NCBI GenBank assembly: GCA_009193035.1 | Contig: SWDT01000075.1 | Coordinates: forward strand, 1 to 64,000 | DNA from: Halicephalobus mephisto | Taxonomy: Eukaryota > Nematoda > Chromadorea > Rhabditida > Panagrolaimidae | DNA: 64,000 nt | Direction: 5' to 3' | Shown: positions 51,801 through 63,182 of the stretch, piece after piece | Numbering within the stretch: position 1 is the first letter of the stretch | Layout of the letters: each line of letters begins with the position of its first letter | Notes under the pieces: generated by a model | Told to the model about the DNA's origin: nothing | Database searches by the model: none | The model's input: only the letters and a program-made list of their open reading frames with translations | Translations under genes and position numbers: made by a program

Positions 51801-54800
51801 TTACGAAATCAAAGGAATGTTTTACAGTATATTTTTCTATTTTTAAAGTAGTAATTTTCGAATATTTTATTGATTTATTACGGTAATTTAGTAAAAATTT
51901 TATTTAAAAAAAATTACGAAATCAAAGAAAGAGTATTTTACAGTATATTTTTCTATTTTTAAAGTAGTAATTTTCGAATATTTTATTGATTTATTACGGT
52001 AATTTAGTAAAAATTTTTATTTAAAAAAGATTACGAAATCAAAGAAAGAATGTTTTACAGTATATTTTCCTGTTTTTAAAGTAGTAATTTTCGAATATTT
52101 TATTGATTTATTACGGTAATTTACTAGCAAAAATTTTGTCTAATAACGAAAAAATAAGTATTACGAAATAAAAAAAATTGTGTAGAAGAGGAAATATCGC
52201 AAGGGACGAAATACTGTAAGAGAACAAATACCATAATGGAGTAATTTTCACAAGGACCAAATACCCCAGGGAGTAATTGCCTCAGGAAACCGAAAGTTCC
52301 AAAAAAACTATCTCAGGGGATCAAATATTTCAAAAAAGTGAATACTATAGAAGATCAACTATCCTAAAAGATAATATTTGGAGGGGACCAAATACCCCAG
52401 GGGATCAAATATTTCAGGAGATTAAATATTTCAAAGGATTAAATATTCCAGGGGATCAAATATCTCAGGGGACCAAATATTTCAGGGGATCAAATACCGC
52501 AAAGAAGAAACTGTCGTTCAACCTAAAAAGACGATAATTAGACAAAATTGCGATTTTTCTGGCCGTTGACCTTGTTCCTATTGTCCTAACCAAAAACACG
52601 AGCTAAACAAGCAAACGGGACCTGACAAAACAATGAGGAAACGGAGATGCGCAAATTGGAAACTGTCAAAGTACGAGACCGTGAAATTGCCAAATTGCGA
52701 ATCTGGACTAGAAAATAAAAAATTCTAACCAATCCAAAAATAGCGAAATTAAATTATTTGGAAAATTCGAAAGGGATTTTTAAAATTTAAAAATTTCAAA
52801 TTTTTCTAAAAAAATTGAAAATTCCGTAAGATTCCAAAGATTTGCACAATTTTAAAATTTTTTAAAAATTTCTTAAAATTCAGAAAATTTTTACAGAATT
52901 CTAAAAAATCCCAAGGTTCTGTAAGATTCCAAAGATTTGCACAATTTTAAAAACTTCAAAAAATTTCTTAAAAATTCAGAAAATTCAGAGATTCTGGAGA
53001 TTTTTGTGGAATTTTAAAGAATTTCAAAAAATTTAAGAATTTTAGAAGATTCTGAAAAATTTTTACAGAATTTTAAAAAGTTTCAAAAAAATTAAGAAAT
53101 TCTAAAAGATTTTACAAAATTCAGAAGATTTTTATAGAATTCTAAAAAATTTTTAAAGATTTGCACAATTTTAAAAATTTAAAAAAATTTTTACAGAATT
53201 CTAAAAACTTCAAAAAAATTTTTTAAAACTTCAGAAAATTCAGAGATTCTGAAAACTTACAGAATTCTAAAAAAATCTCAAAAAATTTCTTAAAAATTCA
53301 AAAACCATAAAATTCTAAAATTTTCCAAAAACTTCTACAAAGTAACTGTAAAAATCAAATTACAGTATATTTTTTAATTTTCGCGATAGAATAAATTATT
53401 TCTATTTTTGTTGCAAAATTAATTTTTATTTCTTACATTTTGACAAATTTTTAATTTTTGCGAAAATTAAAAATTTTTCTGGTTTTTTTGTTTGAACAGG
53501 AAATTACCCGCAAATACTCGTTCCGGCGTGTGTGGAAGAGCGGGATTATCGACGCCTTGAGGTTCGGATTCGGTTTACCTGAAAAAAGAAAAAAATTTAG
53601 ATGTAGTTTCCAGAGCGGAAAAAGCAAAGCAAGATCGGACGCGTCAACAGGGAACCGAAAATCCCTTTGGCAAATACGGCAAATTGGCGATTTTTGATTT
53701 GACTGGTCCGATCGAAAAATAAAAAAGCAAAAAGGAATCAGCTGATCTAGAAAAATTTTCGGGGATTTCATATATAGAAAACAAGATTTCATATATCAAT
53801 ATTGAAATCTCATATGTCAGAATTACATTTTTATCAAGTCAATTTGTAAAAATAAAGTTCATATATCAGTTTACCTTAAAAATTGCTTTTCATATATCAA
53901 AATTTGTTTTTCATATATCAATATTGAAATCTCATATATCAGGATTACATTTTTACCAAGTTAATTTGTAAAAATAAAGTTCATATATCAGTTTACATTA
54001 AAAATCATTTTTCATATATCAATATTGAAAGTTCATATATTAAAATGATATTTTTTCACTGATTTGAGTGAAAATGACGAAATTTATGTCAATTTTTTGT
54101 TAAAAACTAATTTTCATATATCAAAGCTTATTTTTCATATATTGACTTTTAAATTTTATGTATTAAAATTCCTTGATCTTTAAATTTTGTATTTCAGTGA
54201 GCACTAGGAAACTTTTCTGGACCCCATCCAAGGACGGCGATGAGTTTCGTCTGATCGACGTCACTGAAGACGCCGTGATAATCGGTGCCAAGTACGTTTT
54301 TATTTTTATTAGTTTCCTTTTTACGATCATGAATGCCTGTCAGTTCTCAAATCTCAAGAGCAACATGACTGGCGGCATATTCTTTGATTTACAAAGGAGG
54401 CTTCGAAGATAGGATTGCAGTCGGATTATCCGTTTTCTCAGTAGGGATCCATTTTAATGTCAACAATTTTAGGAATCACGTTTATCAACTTACTCACAAC
54501 ACCCTGACTCCGAGGGATACGATAGAATGGCCTACAAAAGGTCAAGTAGTTGAGGAATGCCAAGCCAAAGGAAGACCGCTTTCTGAATGCCATAATTTCA
54601 TCAGAGTAGTGGCCAAAAGGAAAAACGACCATTTGCTAGTCTGTGGAACCCATGCTTTTTCGCCTCAATGTAGGGAATACGAGTACATCCAGAGGGAAGG
54701 GGGCTACAGAAGCAGGAGGGACTTCAACGGGAAAGCCCTTTCCCCCTACCACCCCAGGGCCAATTTTACATATTTCTACTCCACTGAAACGAATGAAATC

Positions 54801-57106
54801 TTCGTAGCTACAGTATCAGATTTTAATGGAAATGATCCACTTATCTACAAAAAGAAAATCCCCGTGGGGGAAAGTCTGAGAACACAGAAAGACGACCTCA
54901 GAGTCCTGGATCATCCGGACTTTGTTGGATCATTCAGCTTCAAAGATTACCTCTATGTGTTCTTCCGAGAAAGAGCTTCAGAATCCTCTGACCAACAGAT
55001 CTACTCGAGAGTTGGAAGGATGTGCAAAAACGACAGAGGAGGTCCAGGAATGACTCAAGATAGATGGTCAAGTTTCTTGAAAGCTAGGTTGAACTGCTCT
55101 GTTCCTGCCGATGTACCTTTTTATTTCAATGAATTACGTAAGCTTTTGAAAATTAAAAAAAAAATAAAATTTAAAAAAAAAATAAAATTTAAAAAAAGTA
55201 AAATTTAAAAATCGTAAAAAGGAAATTTCTGAAAAATTTGACTTCAGAATCCGATGTTGCGAAATTTTTTTTATAATTTTGAACTTAAAACTTTTTGGAA
55301 AATTTCAAAAATGATTTTTGAAAATACTTCAAAAGTTTTTACAGCAGATTTTTTGTCAGAAAAATATCTAGGATAAAAAATGTAAAAAATTCAATAATTT
55401 CGAAAAATTTATATTAATAATTTTTAAAATTTATTTGTTTTTAAATTTTCAGAATCTGTTTCTTCTCCTGTTCTTCAAGAAAATGGAGATTATTTTGTCT
55501 ATGCTGTTTTTTCTACATCTCGTTCAGCAGTTCTTATGAATGCCGTCTGTGCTTTCAAAATGTCGGACATCGATAATGTTTTCAACACCGGCCACTTCAA
55601 GGCCACAAAAGCGGCTTTTCCTCATTCTCATCGACATCAGAAATTGATCAACATGGATTATCAACCGGGGAAGTGTGTCGAAGATTCGAGGAAACTTCCT
55701 GATGTTTCTTTCATCTTGAAGAATCCTTTGTTGTCCGATTTGGTCAACGCTGTAGATCAGCCGATCATCGTCGAAGGCCCTTCTAAGCCTGATTTGACCA
55801 ACATTGCCGTTATCGGAATGGTCAAATCTGCAGACAGAATGAATGTTACTTATGACGTCATTTTCATCGGAAGAAACGACGGACATATCCTCAAAGCCAT
55901 CAAAATCCCCGGTCATGGATCAGTTATCATCGAAGTTGTAAAAGTTTTCGATAATCCTCCTACAGTAATCCAAGCAATTAGACCAATGGAGGAGAGAAAT
56001 GAGTTGATCGTGGTGGGATCGGACAGAGTGGCTAAGATTCCCATCTATCACTGCGGGAAACAGTCCTCTTGCAGTAAATGCGTGGGTTTAAGGGACCCCC
56101 ACTGTGCCTGGGACACGGACAACCTCATCTGCACTCATTCATCCGATTGGAGTTCTGGTAGTTTTGTTCAAAATATTGCAAAAGGTATTTCTGCACAATG
56201 CCCTGAGGGAATTTTAAACGATGATCCTGGATATGCAATTAATATGCCAGCCATGAATGGAGAAACTTCAACTGACAGTTTCAATCAGTTGATGGAAGCG
56301 AACAAAGATGCAGGATTCTCTGGGACTACGATTTCAATGTTGATTATCCTGGCTGTTCTGTTAGCAACAGGAATGGGATTTGTGGTGGGTATTTTTTAAA
56401 ATACATTTAAAAAAACAAAAAATTAGTTTTTGTTAATTTTATTCGAAATGGAATTTTTGAAAAATTTTGAATTTTTTTAGAATTTTATAGAAATTTCAAA
56501 ATTCAATAAAAATTTCCGAAATTATTTAAAATTAAAAATTCGAAAAGTTTCTAAAAAATTTTGGAAATTCTGTGCTTAGACAATTTCGCAAAAAAATCTG
56601 TATTTTTTTAATGAATTAATTGTTGATTTTTTTTATCTTTGAAAATTTATTTTATTTTACAAAATTTTATATTAATTGTTAAATTTCAGATTGGTTACCG
56701 TCTTTCTAGAAAGCGTTTCTTGAGTGAACTTCAAGCCGCTCATTCTAGCGGATCTTCTTCCAACGGCTCTGATTACGATTCTTTCGGAAGAGCCAGATTG
56801 ACTCGACATGACTCTCTTACGACAACTTCCAAGATAGGAAATGATATGTACTCTCTTCCTCATCACAAAGTTTCTGATACTGTATCTCTCGTACTCGCTC
56901 AAGGACAGCACATCCCAGTCCTCACTGCTTCCATCTCCAACGCCAACAGCGGGTACACGACCCCCCATCATCGGCTGGAACACACGGCGATGTTGATCAA
57001 CAACGGGAGTACAGGGGGAGGGAGTGCGGGCAGTGGAAGTGCCGCTTCCCACGCCCCCAGTTGTACTCTCCCCAGGGACTACAGAGTAAGGAAAGTCTAT
57101 CTGTAG
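48803..57106 (+). CDS. smp-1: Transmembrane (class 1) semaphorin
   Basis: Five exons join in phase: 48803-48893, 54198-54291, 54473-55137, 55453-56384, 56690-57106, giving about 732 residues. Exon 1 is a signal peptide (MILRFIFIFILIIHTESVN). The sema domain (about 33-475) includes KLFWTPSKDGDEFRLIDVTE, ECHNFIRVVAKRKNDHLLVC, YVFFRE, VGRMCKNDRGG and a conserved cysteine set. A PSI domain with CSKCVGLRDPHCAW starts near 480. One membrane helix (SMLIILAVLLATGMGFVVGI, about 575-597) and a serine-rich cytoplasmic tail of about 140 residues follow. These proteins signal through plexins in axon guidance and epidermal cell contact. Intron 1 is 5.3 kb and holds SINE-like and tandem repeats. A GTAAGG donor-like site after RDY near the C terminus could allow an alternative tail. 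Confidence 0.92.
49820..50175 (-). mobile_element. tRNA-derived SINE-like element with internal duplication
   Basis: Read on the - strand it starts near 50170 with a tRNA-like head containing AAGTTCGACTTCC (B-box-like). It ends near 49820 with ACATGGGTAGAAAAAG and a GAAGAAGAAGAA tail. A block of about 105 bases (CAATGGACCG(C/T)(C/T)ACTGTGGG through CCTGAATTCCTCAACCCC on +) is tandemly duplicated at about 49905-50090. It is GC-richer than the surrounding intron. It lies in the first intron of the semaphorin gene, in antisense orientation. Confidence 0.6.
50565..50760 (+). repeat. Low-complexity repeat AAAATTTAAATTTAAAGTTC
   Basis: About eight irregular copies of AAAGTTCAAAATCAAAATTTAA-like units; no coding content. 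Confidence 0.75.
51690..52150 (+). repeat. Tandem repeat, about 115-bp unit, four copies
   Basis: Each copy holds TTTTACAGTATATTTTTCTA, AAAGTAGTAATTTTCGAATA, TTGATTTATTACGGTAATTT and ATTACGAAATCAAAG. The first is the most diverged. Confidence 0.8.
52195..52510 (+). repeat. Short-period repeat, about 18-bp unit
   Basis: Roughly fourteen copies of AGGGGATCAAATATTTC with variants (ACC for ATC). The 86-codon open frame here (GDQIFQEIKYFKG...) arises because the unit is a multiple of three. I do not treat it as a gene. Confidence 0.8.
52770..53340 (+). repeat. Irregular short repeats with AAAATTCAGA
   Basis: Copies of AAAAATTTCTTAAAATTCAG, AAAATTCAGAGATTCTG and GATTTGCACAATTTTAAAA alternate irregularly. 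No gene is seen. Confidence 0.6.
53765..54165 (+). repeat. Repeats with TTCATATATCA motif in semaphorin intron 1
   Basis: A block of about 130 bases (ATATCAATATTGAAATCTCA ... AAATAAAGTTCATATATCAG) is repeated twice, with further partial copies. It carries the CATATATCA form of a motif scattered through many introns in the window. Confidence 0.7.
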
Positions 57107-58347
57107 TTCCTAGGGAATCCGAAAAGCCGGTGTTAATCTCAAAATACAAATCTTCTCAGGGTACGATCTCGCCTTATTTTCTGTCAAATGTTCAAAGTTT
57201 ATCATCGAAAATAAAATTTACACTTTTTGTTGAAATTAAAAAATAGAACATTTTTTATTATTCTGTCTGAATTCGCACAAAATATGGAATTATTAGAATT
57301 TAAAATTAGGACATTTAAAACAACATTTTTGAAGAAGTAACTGACGGAAAAATTTTCAACTTTCAAAAATGGAATTTATTTTAGAAATTTTTTTCGTTTT
57401 TAATAATTTATCAATTATATTTGGAAAAATTTTTGTAAATACATTTCTTATTTCTGATACGAACTCAAATTTCAACAAATTTCGGAAAAAATTATTATTA
57501 ATTTAATAACAAATAGTTAAAGTCCTTCAAAATAGTTACATAAAAATAATCAAAATCCATTTTTAATGTTTTCAAAAAACTAAACGAGATTTAGAAAACT
57601 ATGTTAAATAACGTTTTAAAAAGTTTTTATGAAAATTTAATCTTTTTCTTAAAAAAAATTTTCGAAAATAAAAAATTGAAGTCAATAAATTCAGAATCTC
57701 ATGTTTTCAAAAAACATTTATTAATTAAATACTTTCTAATCGCATATTGCAGTATTCTAAGTACTGTATTAATGATGCCGAATTGATTACAGTACAGAAA
57801 TAAAAATATCCTCAAGCTCTTGATGTGAAAGGGTAATCACAGATCTTGTGAATAAAACGAGCACCATATTTGTAAGCAGTTTTTGATAAAAGATCAGTGA
57901 AATAAATTTTGTTTTAAAGCTCTATATTTACATTTGTAAAATAAGATTCCCGTTATTTATTAACTGTTCTGGAAGGCAAATAAACGGAAAACGACTTAAT
58001 AGGGAGTGGAATGTACAGAAAGCAACGTTTTAAGACTTTTACCATTAGTGTTAGAGCTGTTTATTCTGTTTTACTGCTATTTTTGGGTGCGTCTGCATAA
58101 AAAATACAAAATTATTTTCTTTCCTTATGTGTCGATCCCTCATCAACAAAGTTTTCGCTGTCTTTGCTGGGAAAGATGATTAAAGATATCTACAATGCGG
58201 AGCGAGAAACCGTAGTCGAATAGTTTTAATTTTGAATCTCTCTCAGTCAACTTCATATCACTTGTTTAATTTTTTAATAAATCGTTTAGTGATACGATAT
58301 TGTGGATTACGTGATGTTCATATCGTAATCTGTAGATACTCAATTAA
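57107..58347. other. Intergenic before GTPase gene C, with a duplicated upstream segment
   Basis: No gene is seen. The part at about 57730-58110 resembles 62750-63140 upstream of gene D. Shared pieces include GTACTRTATT, TCTTGATG, TGTGATTAC-like blocks, TGTTCTGTTTTAYTG and GTGCGTCTG. This suggests that the upstream flank was copied with the gene. Confidence 0.5.
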
Positions 58348-58419
58348 TATACTGTTCGGAACCATTGTATATTTGTTCACTTAGTCACTAGCACGTTTTA
58401 CAATTAATCATACTTTAGG
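58348..58419 (+). promoter_or_regulatory. Promoter/leader block shared with gene B
   Basis: Together with the ATG this aligns gap-free over 75 bases to 7533-7607. It carries TATACTGTTCG, GTATATTT, ACAATTAATC and the TTTAG acceptor abutting the ATG. Confidence 0.6.
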
Positions 58420-61243
58420 ATGAATGTTAATACTGTCATTGGATATCGAGAATCTGCGAATTCTATGCCACCATTTACATTTTTCTTTTACGGTCGAAAG
58501 CCAGAGGCCATGTTGTACAAAACCGATATAATCTCGACAAAAATGTACTTACTAACAGATCCCCGGGAGGAAACTATCTATCATTATCATGAAAAAGAAG
58601 TGGAGTATAATAATGTGGCAGAATTCTTTCGTATCTCAAAAGCAGGATTTGTATGTTTCTAATTGAAGACTATTAAGTACAACTTATGATATTTTCAGAT
58701 TGAACTACTTGTTAGCGAGCACAGCCAATTATTCCAAGCCTATGAATTTTGCAAAGAAAAAAAATCAGCGATAATAGAAATTGAAATTACTAAGTATTGG
58801 CAGAAAATTCGTGTTAATATGGATTGCTCGAGTGAAAGAAGCCTTATTCCTGAGAACATATACACAGGGTATCATGTTTTCATCAAAGTAAATAAGGAAC
58901 ACGGGGAAAATGTAAGATACGATTTCCAAATAAGTACTATAATTCTTTTTTCAGGTTTGGAGGTCTTTAGTGGATCGACAAATGCACGAAGATTTAAACA
59001 ATGTGAAATGGCTGGAAAACTATGGAAACCAAAAAGAAGGAACGCTTGAGGATCTAATAGAAAGGATAAATGAATTAGAAAATGGTAAGGAAATAGGAGT
59101 TACATACAAGGTGGAATGCTACAAGAATACAATAGAAGATCAGATAAAGAAATTAGACTTTATATTGGATATCAGGAAATCTTATGGTTATCAAAAAAAT
59201 AAGAAAATTCATGATGAACAAGACGTTATGAAAGGTTTGATCGGGAAAATTGACGTTACCTACAACCAACTAAACCCAAAGAATGACCTACAAAAAGAAG
59301 ATGAAGTATCGGAACTACTGTCAGCAATTCGAAGTAAATGGACGAAAGTAATGCATGGTAGCAGATCACTTGATGACAAAGAGTCCAAGAATATCGATAC
59401 ACAATTAAATAGGAAAAGAAAGCCATCTCATAATATTTCAAAGTTTTATCGAGATGACGTTTCCGAGAGATCTATGGTAAATTCAGCTCACACCAATATC
59501 CCTGCAATAGGACATGAACTGTCTGGAACTTCACACTTCTGCAGTATCTGTAAAAGTCAAATGATTTGTCTGAAGTGTAGCAGGAGAAGATCATGCAGTA
59601 CAGACAGCGCACGGGAAAGAATTCAATACCAAAGAAGTCAAGAAGAAAATGTTAAGGAATCGAAGACATTGATTCCATTATCGCAAAAGAATAATAATAT
59701 AGTTGAAAATCAATCGGATAAAGATACAAAAGAGAAAACAGATCAAGAATCATCAGCAACTAAGGCTGGAGAAGAAAAAGTATCCGTTGATAACCAGGAA
59801 TTTACGTCCAACAAATCTTCAACGAATAATAGTAATATCGAGAAAGAACAACCTGAAAATAAGAATCTTCAGATTGAATTAAATTCCTCTCATTCGTCCC
59901 AAGACAATAATCAATCGAGTAGACAAGCAATTGATTCCTCTAACCACACACAACAGAAGATCTTACCTGAATATTCAGAAACCAAACCAAACTCCGATGA
60001 TGATAGCAATTTACCTACTTCCCAAACTACAACAACCCATGAATCTCAACCATCAAAAAACAAAAGTTACGAAGAAGTAAAGTCAAAATCTTTTTCTCTT
60101 CCACTTCCAGAACCTCAAGAATTCACAGTAATTTTCCTTGGAGAATCAGGTGTGGGTAAATCAACTCTGATCAGCGGTCTCGCCAATTATCTGAACTGGC
60201 CAACTTTCACGGAAGCAAAAACAAACGAAATGCAAGTCTGTATTCCTCTCCAATTCAAAGTCCAGAGAAAAGGAGAAGACAACAAAATCATAGAGACAAT
60301 AGTAACAGCTGGGAATTCAGAGGAAAACGAAAACTTTAATGACATTGGACAATCAGCCACTCAGAAACCAAAAATTCATTATTTTACATTCCAAGGGAAC
60401 ATGGTCAAAGTCATCGATACTCCTGGTCTCTCCGACTCCAGAGGAGTTGAGCAGGATAAGGAAAATCTCAGACTAATCAGAGAATGCATTCACAACCAGA
60501 AGGAGATCCACGCCATCTGCATTGTGTTAAAGTCACACGATAGAATATTTAGACCAGAGTTTGAGCTAGCTGTTCGTAAATTTCTTTCCTTATTTCCCAA
60601 ATTAGCTCTAAAGAATTTGTTTTTCTTCTTTACTCATGCTAACGGAAACGTCTTCGGGATCGGAGATTCAACCGGACCAGTCAAAGAGATGCAGAAGAAG
60701 ATCCAGGATTCTCATGAGGAAACATATTCCTTCGAGGGGGAGAACACCTGTGCCGTCGATTCAGAGTCCTTCAAATTCCTACTCTGTGAAGAGCGTGGAG
60801 TGAAGTACAGTAACCGTCCAAAAGAGGATTTCGACTTTTGTTGGAATGAGAGTGCTGCTCAAGTCAAGAACTTTCTCACTTTCGTTAGAACAGTGAAACC
60901 TGTCGAAAGAGAGGTTATTATAGCAGTTCATGACTTGGCTACTACTGCTCTCAATTTAGAAAAATTCATAAGAACAAATGACCAATTGACTCCAAAAAGC
61001 AGACAAAACCTTGAAAGTGAATCAAAAGTGATTTTGTGTGCAGCAAAAAAGTACTCTATGGTTACCAAATATCATAGATTGATCACCGATATAGAAGAGT
61101 GGGAAATGGATGAATTTCGCCGAGCCTGTGAAAACTGTGGAAAAATTTTAAAAGATGTTCAAAGCAACTTCTCTGAAGATGTATTTAGACGTGCTGAAGA
61201 AGCTGCCAATCTTTTAAAACCACGGAATGAATCAAATACTTAA
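58420..61243 (+). CDS. GTPase gene C: N-terminal module, zinc-ribbon-like motif, one G domain
   Basis: Three exons (58420-58650, 58699-58911, 58955-61243) give about 910 residues. Exon 1 encodes FFYGRKPEAMLYKTD. Exon 2 encodes IELLVSEHSQLFQAYEFCKE and matches gene B. Exon 3 begins with a charged helical region (LENYGNQKEGTLEDLIERIN), then CSICKSQMICLKC (zinc-ribbon-like). A long low-complexity spacer rich in serine, asparagine, glutamine and lysine follows. The G domain starts near residue 544 with GESGVGKST, DTPGL, THAN in place of NKxD, and VDSESFKFLL. The C-terminal tail (LNLEKFIRTNDQL ... SMVTKYHRL) matches the tail behind the first G domain of gene B. It lacks the A-type tail. No signal peptide or membrane segment is visible, so it is probably cytosolic. 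Biochemical role unknown. Confidence 0.82.
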
Positions 61244-61399
61244 CTTTCTGATTAGTAATCCTTTGGAATTGCATAATTGTGATTAATTACTATAAAATAA
61301 AAATGTTTTTTTGAAATTGTATTTGTTATTTAGCTTTTATAATGATGCTGATTAGATCTTCCTGAAAGTTTTCGTTTTTTGGCATTATTAAAATATTCT

Positions 61400-62700
61400 C
61401 ACTTGGCAATAATAATTTCCTCTGTGACATTGGGATCATTAACAAGATCTGATGAAGATTCACTTTTAGAAGAACTCTGTTCGGGATTTGATTGAACTGG
61501 ATTATTCTGGTGGCAGTTATCTACAGTTTTCTTCTTTCAATTGTTAGTTATTTCTTGAATTAAGGAAATTAATTCCTTATCTTCTGTCTTTTCCGGATAC
61601 GTTGTAAATTTTTCATTGGGACCAATTTCCATGAACTTCTTTATCATATTTCCGAGTCGAAGAAGCGATTGTCCATCAGTTAGTTTGTTCTTTTAAGGTT
61701 ACTGACCTCGTTTGGTATCTGCATCTCGTAGATTCCTGTATTCACATGGAATTTCTTCGTCAGTTCCTTCTAATCCTTCTGTAGCTCTATCAAAAACTCG
61801 ACCATTTTAATAGACCGTTGAGTATTAATATATAATTCTTCGATCTCTAAGTGAGCAATCACAGTAACACTATTATTTCCGTTTTTGTGTTCATTAAACT
61901 TATCCAAGAGATTTTGAATTCTACCATGTTGTATATGGTCTTTAAAATCTATCAAGTAAGAACATTCGAAATCGACAACATTGGAAGCTATCATTAAGAT
62001 TCTCGAAAGTAAATATAGATATCTCGTTCAAACTCTTTCAATCTATAACTTTCTATTTTTCACTATTAAATATACACTTTTACTAACCTGTAATTTTTTA
62101 TGAAATTAGTCTTGACATCCAAAAGATAATGATGACCATACTTTACTTTCCAAAAACACGGTGCATCTTTCTGAGGAATTTCTCATTTCACTTATTTTTT
62201 TATTATGATGATTGAAAAGATCGTACCTGGACCTTCTAGTTCATTGAAGAATTCCAAAATCCGCAGCAATGCTTCATTTTTTCCACAATCAGACAGATCT
62301 GAAATTTTCCGTCTAATTAATCTCATGTCCTCAAAGAAAAATTAACCTTATCAATGTTGTGTTTTATTGCTAGATGAGTTCCTTGATAAAAGGCTTACCA
62401 CATCGTCTGTTGACAACTTGAATAAAATAAAGAACTTCAGGTAATTTTTGATAATCTTCGAAGAATTGATTTCAATAGAAAAAAGCTTTATTGTATCTCT
62501 GATTTTTGCTTGTTTTGGGTTATAGGCGAAGATAAGATTTCCAGAAGTCCAGTCATAACCTATTGGAATTCTTTGTCATTTTGGAGAAAAAAAAGCTAAA
62601 TCTCTTACACACTGAAATCTTTTTTTATCAATCAAATAAAGTAAATCAGCTTGTCAATTGATGTTTTATTGACGGCAACAACATTTGGCATAAAAGTTAT
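61400..62700 (-). pseudogene. Unrecognised multi-exon gene, probably decaying
   Basis: On the - strand several exon-like open pieces have plausible splice sites: about 62555-62395 (KQAKIRDTIKLFSIEI), about 62330-62230 (DMRLIRRKISDLSDCGKNEA), 62175-62095 (KDAPCFWKVKYGHHYLLDVK) joined in phase to about 62002-61770 (ILMIASNVVDFECSYLIDFK). Translation stops after IELQKD. Coding-like sequence then continues past the stop (KELTKKFHVNTGIYEMQIPN) and in another frame (LLRLGNMIKKFMEIGPNEKF), which suggests a nonsense mutation and a frameshift. I do not recognise the family. It lies between two GTPase genes and could be a related N-terminal module or an unrelated gene. Confidence 0.35.
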
Positions 62701-63182
62701 CTAGTGACATTTCGATTAATAACTAAAATAGAAATATTAATCAATGAAACATTTTTTGACTAAGTACTTCAATCTTCTGCGTACTATATTGAATATATCA
62801 ATTTAAAAAATACGCGAAAAAAGTATCAATACTCCTAGGTTCTTGATGAAAGCAACCAGTTCCAAACTTTGGAAGTACAGTAACAGGTTTTGTGATTACT
62901 TCAGACCAACAACAGAGTTAAGTCGGTAGTGCTTTGAAATTTTATCCTCACATTTATAAATTAAAATAAAACTTATTTTATTGTTGAATTGTTCTGAAAA
63001 CAAAGAAGATAGAAAGTGATTTGATAAGGGGTATAATATGCATTCAACAACGCTGCATGGATTTTATCAGTCATATTAAGACTCGCTTGTTCTGTTTTAT
63101 TGGGATCCTTTGTGCGTCTGAATGAAAAAGCCGAAAAGTTTCTTCTTGTATATTTTTAATTTTTTGATTTCTTTGGTTTCAG

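Noticed and set aside
52277..52537. 86-codon open frame GDQIFQEIKYF...
   Set aside because: It is produced by an 18-base tandem repeat, a multiple of three; not a gene.
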